Assembly (NCBI GenBank): GCA_017938645.1
Contig: JAGBBE010000005.1
Span: 1-29,116, forward strand
Reading direction: 5' to 3'
DNA length: 29,116 nt
Source: Clostridia bacterium
GTDB taxonomy: Bacteria; Bacillota_A; Clostridia; Christensenellales; Aristaeellaceae
Within the stretch, counting starts at the first letter, position 1; each line of letters opens with the position of its first letter. Under the pieces are notes generated by a model, which was not told the origin of the DNA, did not search any database, and saw nothing but the letters and a program-made list of their open reading frames with translations. The position numbers and the translations under genes are program-made. Below are positions 17,242 to 24,023 of this stretch, one piece after another.

Positions 17242-17994
17242 TCATCCTTTCAGTTCGGTTTCCAGACAGAGCACGTTGTGATCGGTCATGAACTCGCCTT
17301 CCCAGTACACGGTTACAGTGTAGCGGTGCACGTCGAACTTGCCGGGATTGATAAAGAAGTAGTCAATCGGACCGAAATAGGGCGGCTCAAACTCGCCGAA
17401 GCCGTTGAAGGTGCCAAGCATCGTGGTGTCTTCGGTCTGATACTTTGCATCGAGGTAGCCGCGCTCCATCACTGCCTGATAGATCACGGAATTTTCGCGG
17501 GAGTTGAAGTCGCCGGTGATGACCACAGGCAACCCCTGCGCGCGCAGCCGGTCGGCCAGATCCAGCACCATCACGATTTCCTTTTCGCGGAAGGGCTCGT
17601 TGAAGGCGTCCAGATGCGTGTTGATGTGCGCGTACATCTTGCCGTCGTCCAGCTTTTCAAAGATGGCCCATGTGGCGGAGATGAAGTACTTGGAGCCGAA
17701 GCCTCTGGACGGCACATCGGGCGTTTCGGAAAGCCAGATCACGCCGTGATTGATCACCTTGAGCTGGGAAGGATTGTAGTAGATATAGTTTTTGGTCATC
17801 ATCTGCGGCTGCACGCGCTTGTAGCCGGTGAGTACCTCATCCAGCCGTTCGCGCCAGAAGGGCTCCGTTTCCTGGAAGCCGATGGAGGCGGGCTGCTGCT
17901 GGAGGATAAAGGCCGCAACGCGCGGTTCACGCTCTTTTTGCTGGTTGTGGTCAGGATTGTGGGCATACCTGAGGTTGAAGGACATGATTTTCAT
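17242..17994 (-). CDS. Endonuclease/exonuclease/phosphatase (EEP) fold hydrolase
   Basis: A 250-residue metal-dependent hydrolase of the EEP superfamily (relatives include DNase I, exonuclease III and phosphodiesterases). Family residues are present: N7 in SFNLRY, E42 in GFQE, H127 in INTHLD, D162/N164 in TGDFNS, D211 in GPIDYFF and D238/H239 in TDHNVL. There is no signal peptide. AGGAGG lies before the ATG. The gene sits between the LplC permease (18-base gap) and the SGNH esterase (7-base gap), inside a sugar-import operon, so a role on a sugar phosphodiester or phosphorylated glycan is more likely than DNA repair, but this is inference. Confidence 0.88.
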   Translation of the reverse strand: MKIMSFNLRYAHNPDHNQQKEREPRVAAFILQQQPASIGFQETEPFWRERLDEVLTGYKRVQPQMMTKNYIYYNPSQLKVINHGVIWLSETPDVPSRGFGSKYFISATWAIFEKLDDGKMYAHINTHLDAFNEPFREKEIVMVLDLADRLRAQGLPVVITGDFNSRENSVIYQAVMERGYLDAKYQTEDTTMLGTFNGFGEFEPPYFGPIDYFFINPGKFDVHRYTVTVYWEGEFMTDHNVLCLETELKG

Positions 17995-18013
17995 GGATGA
18001 TTCCTCCTGCGGT

Positions 18014-18931
18014 TTATCCCTTGAGAGAACCGATCATGACGCCCTTGATGAAGTAGCGCTGCAGGAACGGATAGATGCACAGAATCGGCGCGGTGGAAAC
18101 CACAATCAGCGAATACTTGAGCAGATCCGCCATGCCCTGCATGGCCTCCTGCATCTGGGTATCCATCACCATTTCCGTGTCTACGGAGTTCATGATCAGG
18201 ATCTCGCGCAGGAAGATCTGCAGCGGGTAGAGGTTGCGGTTGTTCAGGTAGAGGAAGGCGCTGAAGTAGGCGTTCCAGTGAGACACCGCGTAGTACAGCG
18301 TGATAACCGCCATAACCGCCTTGGACAGAGGCAGAATGAACAGAAAGAAGAACTGCGTGTCATTGCAGCCGTCGATCTGGGCGGCTTCGAGCAATTCCTC
18401 GGGAATGCTGTTTTGAATGAACGTTCTGGTAACAATCAGATTATACGCCGAAATGGCGCCGGGAAGCAACATGCACCACGCGGTATTGATGATTTTGAGT
18501 TCCTTCATCAGGATATAGTTGGGGATCATGCCGCCGGAGAACATCATGGTGAAGGTGAACAGGAAGGTGAAAAATCCCTTGCCGGGCAGGCTGCGGCGCG
18601 CCAGAGGATAGGCGGCTATCATCGTCAGCGCGATGTTGAGGGCTGTGCCGACCACGGTGTAGAAGATGGTATTGCGATATCCCGTGTACACCGCCTGATA
18701 GTCAAACACAGCCTTGTAGCCGCGCAGGCTGAAGTTCACAGGAAAGAGCACCACCTTGCCTGCGGCAACTGCAGAGGGAGATGAGAACGAGGAAGAAAGA
18801 ATGTAAACGAGCGGGTAGAGCACGATCAGCCCCAGGATGCCGACAACCAGATTGACCACGGTATAGAAAATCCGGTCGCTGCGGGAAAGGCGGCTGGCTC
18901 TGTGGTTTTTAAGCTGCAGGGTCTGTGCCAT
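18014..18931 (-). CDS. ABC transporter permease, LplC/YtcP-like
   Basis: A 305-residue permease of the module B importer, with six hydrophobic segments, an EAA loop (EAAQIDGCNDT) and the complete family tail YPFLQRYFIKGVMIGSLKG. That tail is the in-window reference showing what the module A permease has lost. AAAGGAGG lies 9 bases before the ATG and overlaps the stop region of the LplB-like gene, with a 15-base gap between the two genes. As with module A there is no ATPase gene nearby. Confidence 0.93.
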   Translation of the reverse strand: MAQTLQLKNHRASRLSRSDRIFYTVVNLVVGILGLIVLYPLVYILSSSFSSPSAVAAGKVVLFPVNFSLRGYKAVFDYQAVYTGYRNTIFYTVVGTALNIALTMIAAYPLARRSLPGKGFFTFLFTFTMMFSGGMIPNYILMKELKIINTAWCMLLPGAISAYNLIVTRTFIQNSIPEELLEAAQIDGCNDTQFFFLFILPLSKAVMAVITLYYAVSHWNAYFSAFLYLNNRNLYPLQIFLREILIMNSVDTEMVMDTQMQEAMQGMADLLKYSLIVVSTAPILCIYPFLQRYFIKGVMIGSLKG

Positions 18932-18946
18932 ATGTGCCGTCCTCCT

Positions 18947-19867
18947 TTACCACAGTGAAGTTTCGCTGATTTTGCTGGAGAAGAAGTTCACCAGACTAAT
19001 CATGGTGAGATTGATCACAGAATTAAACAGGCCAATGGCCGTTGAATACGAAAAATCAGGAATACTGGCCTTGAGGCTGACCTTGTAAACGTAGGTCGAA
19101 ATGACCTCGCTGGCCTTGAGGTTGAGGTCATTCTGCAGCAGGAACACCTTTTCGAAGCCGATGGTCATCAGGCTTCCCATGCGCAGGATCAGCATGATGG
19201 TGGCCGTGGGCAGAATGGCGGGGAAGTCCACATGGAGCACGCGCTGGAAGCGGCTGGCGCCGTCGATCTGCGCGGCCTCGTGAAGCTCGGGAGACACGGC
19301 CGCCAGCGCGGCCACGTAGACGATGGAGTTCCAGCCGAACATCTTCCACACGCCGGACCACACGTAGATGTGCGGGAAGGCGGCGGAGGAGCCGATGAGG
19401 TCGGGAGCCATCGTGCCGGTCAGGGCCGAGTAGGCCTTGCCGTAGATACCCATCACGGGGTTGAGAACCTGCAGGATAATGCCGACCATAACCACCATGG
19501 AGATGAAGTAGGGCATGTAGGTGATGGTCTGGATGGTCTTCTTGTACCGCTGGGACTGCACCGAGTTGAGCATAAGCGCAAACACGATGGGCAGCGGGAA
19601 CTCCGCCAGGATGCTGTAGAAGGACAGCTTGATGGTATTGCCCACCACGCGGGTGAACTGCGTGGAGTTAAAGAACTTGATAAAATACTTGAAGCCCACC
19701 CACGGACTGCCCCAGATGCCCAGTCTGGCGGAATACTTCTTGAAGGCGATCTGCACGCCAAGCATGGGATAGTAGTGGAAAACCAGCAGGTAAGCAACCG
19801 GCAGCAGCAAAAACAGATACAATTGCCAGTGGCGTGCAATCCTGCGGGCAAGAGCGGTTTTATGCAC
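18947..19867 (-). CDS. ABC transporter permease, LplB/YteP-like (GTG start)
   Basis: A 306-residue permease pairing with the LplC-like protein downstream. It carries the YPMLGVQIAFKKY signature after TM1 and the EAA loop HEAAQIDGASRF. The start is a GTG at 19867, supported by GAGGAGG 7 bases upstream. It is separated from the binding-protein gene by 71 bases holding a perfect palindrome, so it is probably translated at a lower level than the binding protein. Confidence 0.93.
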   Translation of the reverse strand: MHKTALARRIARHWQLYLFLLLPVAYLLVFHYYPMLGVQIAFKKYSARLGIWGSPWVGFKYFIKFFNSTQFTRVVGNTIKLSFYSILAEFPLPIVFALMLNSVQSQRYKKTIQTITYMPYFISMVVMVGIILQVLNPVMGIYGKAYSALTGTMAPDLIGSSAAFPHIYVWSGVWKMFGWNSIVYVAALAAVSPELHEAAQIDGASRFQRVLHVDFPAILPTATIMLILRMGSLMTIGFEKVFLLQNDLNLKASEVISTYVYKVSLKASIPDFSYSTAIGLFNSVINLTMISLVNFFSSKISETSLW

Positions 19868-19896
19868 GTCTTTTCCTCCTCAGCAAGAATAAGCAA

Positions 19897-19922
19897 GGGA
19901 GGGAGAGAATTCTCTCCCTCCC
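19897..19922 (-). other. Perfect 26-bp palindrome between binding-protein and permease genes
   Basis: Two 13-base arms (GGGAGGGAGAGAA and its complement) meet with no loop and contain GAATTC at the centre. No T run follows on the minus strand, so this looks like an intercistronic stem that protects or processes the upstream binding-protein mRNA, or weakly attenuates the permeases, not a full terminator. Confidence 0.6.
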
Positions 19923-19938
19923 GGATGGAAACAGGAAA

Positions 19939-21528
19939 TCAGTTGTTGCGGTCGTAAGCGGCCTGCATCACTTCGAGCACGGCTTCCAGCTCGTTGTTGT
20001 ACAGTTCGGCAATGTAGGAATCCCAATCCTTCTCGATATCGAGGTCGCCGGTGATGAACTGCGCGCGGGCTTCGCCGGTGTAGCTCTTCAGGGTAGCCAT
20101 GGGCTCGGCGATGATTTCGTTTTCTTCCTCGGTATAGATCAGGGTGGAGATATACTCAGCGGGGCCCTTGCCGAGGTAGTCGGGCATGGCAGTAGCGATG
20201 ATGTATTCGCCGTCCAGCGGGTTGCCGTTCCAGACCATGCCGGCGGGGATTTCATAGCCGCGGACATAGGGACCATTCTGGTTCCAGGCCTGGTTCTGGG
20301 GAGAACCCCACACGATGTTGCCGGTTTCCTTGAGGTAGGGAGCATAGCCCAGAGAAGCGTACATGGCCTGGGCGCCTTCCTCGGGCACAACCCAGTCAAC
20401 GTCCTTCTGGCCCCAGCGGTTCCATACGGTGTACTTTTCAGAGCACAGCAGGTCGCCCAGACGGAAAGCGGCTTCGGGGTTCTTGCAGTTGGCGGTGATC
20501 ACGAAGTGAGCAGAGGGCGTGGTGGGGGTGTAGGGAGTCAGCACGGTGCCGTCAGCCATGGCCAGAGGAGCCACATGGGTATACTCGGCGCGGCGCGGAG
20601 AGGTGGCGTCGATGGAGGAGGCCAGAGAAGGCTTCACGCTCATGCCGACCACAACGTCTTCCTGAGCCAGAATGGCCTTGAACTGGGCTTCGTCCTGGGT
20701 GAAGGTGAGCGGGCTGAGCAGGCCTTCGGAGACCAGCTTGTTGATGTAGCGCAGGCCTTCGCGGTATTCGTCGGTGGCGTAGCTGGCAATGAGCTTACCG
20801 TCCTTCACGGCAATCCAGTCAGAGGTGTTGCCGACGTCGCAGAACATGCTCATCAGAGAGCGCAGCAGCGGAGCGGAACCGGCGGCATAAGGCATCATGG
20901 GAATTTCGTCGGGCTGGCCGTTGCCGTTGGGATCCTGCTCCTTGAACGCCTTAAGGACGTTGTAGAGGCTCTCGGCGTCGGTGGGTTTTTCCAGACCCAG
21001 CTTGTCAAGCCAGGGCTGATAGATCCAGTTCTTGTGCTGGTACTCGTTGCCGATGGAGCGGGCATAGCCGGGCAGATGGTAGATTTCGCCGTCGGGCATG
21101 GTGATCATGGGGAACAGATTGGTGCCGGACTTCTTCATGGACTCGTTGAAGTTCGGAGACTTGGTTTCATCCTTGAGGTACTCGGTCATGGGCAGGATGG
21201 CGCCGTTCATGGCCCAGGAATAGATGGCGCTGTTGCTGGGACGGCCGGAGGTGGAGCAGAACAGCAAGACGTCAGGCAGGTCGTCGCCGCCGGCCTGAAT
21301 CATGACGTTGACCTTTTCCAGCATTTCCTTGGCGGTGAAGGTGACAAACTCCAGATCGAAGTTTCCTTCTTCTTCCAGAGCCAGGGTCATGGCGTTGGTT
21401 TCATAGTCGATAACGCTGGCAAGAGACGCAAGACCCACGGTGATCTTGTCGGGGCCTTCGGCCATGGCGGCAGGAGCGAGCGAGACGCACAGCATCACGC
21501 ACAGGATCAGGGACAGCAGTTTCTTCAT
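19939..21528 (-). CDS. Extracellular solute-binding protein, LplA-like
   Basis: A 529-residue binding protein, the first gene of the module B operon. The signal peptide MKKLLSLILCVMLCVSLAP ends at a type I-like AMA-EG site; its two Cys residues are not in a lipobox context. The acidic loop DPNGNGQPDEIP is the form usual in LplA-type proteins. The start at 21528 has AAGGAAGG about 9 bases upstream; the longer open frame to 21696 would run back over the promoter. It should supply ligand to the two permeases downstream. The ligand is unknown but probably differs from that of module A, given the separate regulator and hydrolases. Confidence 0.93.
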   Translation of the reverse strand: MKKLLSLILCVMLCVSLAPAAMAEGPDKITVGLASLASVIDYETNAMTLALEEEGNFDLEFVTFTAKEMLEKVNVMIQAGGDDLPDVLLFCSTSGRPSNSAIYSWAMNGAILPMTEYLKDETKSPNFNESMKKSGTNLFPMITMPDGEIYHLPGYARSIGNEYQHKNWIYQPWLDKLGLEKPTDAESLYNVLKAFKEQDPNGNGQPDEIPMMPYAAGSAPLLRSLMSMFCDVGNTSDWIAVKDGKLIASYATDEYREGLRYINKLVSEGLLSPLTFTQDEAQFKAILAQEDVVVGMSVKPSLASSIDATSPRRAEYTHVAPLAMADGTVLTPYTPTTPSAHFVITANCKNPEAAFRLGDLLCSEKYTVWNRWGQKDVDWVVPEEGAQAMYASLGYAPYLKETGNIVWGSPQNQAWNQNGPYVRGYEIPAGMVWNGNPLDGEYIIATAMPDYLGKGPAEYISTLIYTEEENEIIAEPMATLKSYTGEARAQFITGDLDIEKDWDSYIAELYNNELEAVLEVMQAAYDRNN

Positions 21529-21562
21529 GAATGGGTTCCTTCCTTTCTCCTTGGGATTTTGT

Positions 21563-21594
21563 GAACAGCGCCTGGTCGTCTCCGGCGTCTGTTC
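21563..21594 (-). promoter_or_regulatory. Hairpin in the leader of the module B operon
   Basis: GAACAG and GCC at 21563-21572 pair with GGC and CTGTTC at 21584-21594, giving an interrupted 9-bp stem between the predicted transcript start and the ribosome site. No riboswitch family is recognised. Confidence 0.35.
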
Positions 21595-21604
21595 TGTTGG
21601 TTTT

Positions 21605-21633
21605 ACCTTAGCAAAGCCGCTGTTTCCGCGCAA
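21605..21633 (-). promoter_or_regulatory. Probable promoter of the module B operon
   Basis: On the minus strand TTGCGC (21633-21628), a 17-base spacer and an extended -10 TGC-TAAGGT (-10 at 21610-21605) lie 77 bases before the binding-protein start. The -10 box is weak, as expected for an activated promoter. Confidence 0.45.
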
Positions 21634-21715
21634 TTCGAAAATAGGAAAAACAGATTGTTCTGTTGAAAAAACGGCGTTTGAAAATGAAAAATCCAAAGAA
21701 TTGTGGTATTTACCA

Positions 21716-21745
21716 TTGCAGAATCGTTTGGCAAAGCCCTATAAT
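21716..21745 (+). promoter_or_regulatory. Promoter of the transmembrane AraC regulator gene
   Basis: TTGCAG (21716-21721), an 18-base spacer and a perfect TATAAT (21740-21745), 36 bases before the GTG start. Confidence 0.65.
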
Positions 21746-21781
21746 GTTTTTGATATTTTAGCCTGTTCTGGGAGTGGTATA

Positions 21782-23998
21782 GTGAAAAGACGCACCACTT
21801 TTTATTTTTTGAGTGGATATCTGGCATTCTTGTGCGGACTGCTGCTGATTCTGATCCCGCTGTACTACAGCACCCTGTCTCTGTTTGAGCAAAGGCAGCT
21901 GTCGCTTACGCAGCAGCGGCTCTCCAGCGGACTGGATCAGCTCGAACAGCAGATGGAATCTCTCCACGGCATCGCCTTTTCCATTGGCCGCGATGCGGAG
22001 TACCGCATCTACGCCCGCAAGGATGCGAACAACCCGGCCCCGGCGGATTACTACCATCTGGGAAAGCTGCACGAGGAGTTTTCCCGGCTTTGTCTGGCGC
22101 AGCCCTTTGTGGAGGACTACGGACTTCTGATGCGCAACGACGTGCTCTTCACGCGCGACCGCATCCATCTGCCCAAGGACGATTATTACGGCAGCTTCAT
22201 CCGCTTCGGAGCAATGTCCAAAGAAGAATTCTTCGCCGCATTCGGACATCCCTCGAGCCTTTCACTTTTTATGAGCGAAATGGAAATCATCCGCAAAAAT
22301 GTGCCCTACCAGGGCATGGTGTGGCTGTGCTCCATGAGCGAAACCTTTACGCGGAATCCCTCCGGCGTGTTCTTCGCCACCTTCCGTGAGGACAGAATCA
22401 AATCCCTGCTCATGCCTGATCTGGACGATCTGCAGGCGGGCTTCCAGCTTTCGAACAACGACGGCGAGGTGCTGATGCACTACGGCCTGAGCGGCGATAC
22501 GGAAAAGGTGCACAAGCTCGCTGCCTCCGGCGGCGGACTGAATGCGGAGCTGATCCTGTCCGAAACGCTGTTTACCAGCATGATGGAGCCGATGCGCAAC
22601 ATGCTGCTGATCTTCTTTGGACTGCTGATTCTGGCGGGCGTTGTGCTTTCGGTTTTGCTCGCACTTAGATCCGGCAGGCCGGTGCGCAAGCTGGAGGCCA
22701 TTGCCCGTCAGGTAACGGAAGAAGCGGATGCGCCGCTGAACGGCTTTGAGTTCATCGGCAACACGCTCACCAGCCTTGCCACAAGCGTGGACGAGTACCG
22801 GCAGGCGCTCACTGCCCAGCAGATTTCCATGCGCGATCAGGTGTTTTCCAGTATGCTGCGCGTGACGCCTGTGAAGGAGAGCCTTGTCTCGCAGCAGCGG
22901 CTGAAGCTGTTTGACCAGTGTTTTCCCAGATTTCCCGCAAAATACAGGCTGGCTGTAATTGGCCTGCAGGACGACGACGCCAGCGCCGAAAATCTGGCGC
23001 AGCGTCAGCTGGCGCTGCTGGGCCTGATTGAGTCCCAGCTTTCGCCCGCGCCCTACGTGTACACCGTCAGCGAGCGCGCCGTGCTTCTGCTGGACTGCGA
23101 CAGCCGCTATGTGTGGACGCAAGAGCTTGCCATCCTGCGCAAAGCCGCGCGTGAGCATTTCCAGATGCCGCTGCTCATTGCCCTGAGCGACGAAAGCACC
23201 ACCTGCGAGGATCTGCACACCCTCCATCAGCAGGCGAAAGCGATTCTGTCGCTGGCTTCGCAGGAGGCCAACAACGAGCTGCTCGATGTGTGGCAGAGCG
23301 GAAACTTTCCCGATCAGCCGGACAATCTGCCGCTGGACTATTCCGAAATGTCGCAGCTGCATTCGCTTCTGCTGCACGGTGAAAAGGCCGGCGCGCTGTC
23401 GCTTCTGTGCAGCATCGGCAGCCGCATGAAAAAGCTCACCTTCCTTGACGACGTGGTCAACCGTCAGCTTTTCTACAACATCCGCAGCGTGCTTTTGCGC
23501 GTGAAGCTGGAGCGGCTGGAAGCGCTCAGTTCGCTGGACATTCCGGACTATCATCTCGAACGGAGCACCGATGTGCTGCTTGCCCAATTATCCGCCTGCT
23601 GCGAGGAAATCTGCGACCTGATCACTCCCTTCTGCCAGAGCCATCAGGCGGCCTTTGCCTCCTCGGTGTGCCGCTTCATCAACGAACACCTCAGCGACAG
23701 CTCGCTGAGCGTTGGATTTGTGGCCGATCACTTCGCGGTGTCCGCACCCACGCTGCAGAAGGCCATCCGTCAGGAAACCGGCGAATCGTTCTTCGACTAC
23801 GTTGAGCAGCTCCGCTTTGACAAAGCGCTCCTGCTCCTGCGCACCACCAGCCTGCCCATCGCCCAGATTGCTGTGGAATGCGGCTTCAACTCCAACAATT
23901 CCTTTTATAAAGCCTTCAAACGCAAAAGCTCGCTCACACCCGCCGTTGTCAGGCAGCAGGCGCGCAGCCAGCAGACAGATCATGAAGAAGCCCGCTGA
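21782..23998 (+). CDS. Membrane-anchored AraC-family transcription regulator (GTG start)
   Basis: A 738-residue one-component regulator. TM1 (about 8-30) and TM2 (about 272-296) enclose an extracellular sensor of roughly 240 residues. A HAMP-like linker and a long cytoplasmic middle region follow, and the protein ends in an AraC-type double helix-turn-helix (about 626-722, with ESFFDYVEQLRFDKA and IAQIAVECGF). There is no histidine-kinase or ATPase motif, so it should couple an outside signal directly to DNA binding. The GTG at 21782 has GGAG 7 bases upstream and lies just after a TATAAT promoter; the longer open frame crosses the divergent promoter region. It is divergent from the module B operon, its most likely target. 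Such transmembrane AraC proteins are known in Bacillota glycan loci. Confidence 0.9.
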   Translation: MKRRTTFYFLSGYLAFLCGLLLILIPLYYSTLSLFEQRQLSLTQQRLSSGLDQLEQQMESLHGIAFSIGRDAEYRIYARKDANNPAPADYYHLGKLHEEFSRLCLAQPFVEDYGLLMRNDVLFTRDRIHLPKDDYYGSFIRFGAMSKEEFFAAFGHPSSLSLFMSEMEIIRKNVPYQGMVWLCSMSETFTRNPSGVFFATFREDRIKSLLMPDLDDLQAGFQLSNNDGEVLMHYGLSGDTEKVHKLAASGGGLNAELILSETLFTSMMEPMRNMLLIFFGLLILAGVVLSVLLALRSGRPVRKLEAIARQVTEEADAPLNGFEFIGNTLTSLATSVDEYRQALTAQQISMRDQVFSSMLRVTPVKESLVSQQRLKLFDQCFPRFPAKYRLAVIGLQDDDASAENLAQRQLALLGLIESQLSPAPYVYTVSERAVLLLDCDSRYVWTQELAILRKAAREHFQMPLLIALSDESTTCEDLHTLHQQAKAILSLASQEANNELLDVWQSGNFPDQPDNLPLDYSEMSQLHSLLLHGEKAGALSLLCSIGSRMKKLTFLDDVVNRQLFYNIRSVLLRVKLERLEALSSLDIPDYHLERSTDVLLAQLSACCEEICDLITPFCQSHQAAFASSVCRFINEHLSDSSLSVGFVADHFAVSAPTLQKAIRQETGESFFDYVEQLRFDKALLLLRTTSLPIAQIAVECGFNSNNSFYKAFKRKSSLTPAVVRQQARSQQTDHEEAR

Positions 23999-24016
23999 AA
24001 ACTCAGCGGGCTTTTT
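23989..24016 (+). terminator. Terminator whose stem contains the regulator's stop codon
   Basis: A 10-bp stem (23989-23998 with 24003-24012) and five T residues. The left arm is the last ten bases of the regulator gene, including its TGA. The convergent DUF6259-like gene ends at 24024 and may share the hairpin. Confidence 0.88.
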
Positions 24017-24023
24017 GTCATAT

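Noticed and set aside
17242..17994. The EEP-fold protein as part of a defence or DNA-repair system
   Set aside because: It sits inside a sugar-import operon with short gaps and no defence or repair gene nearby.
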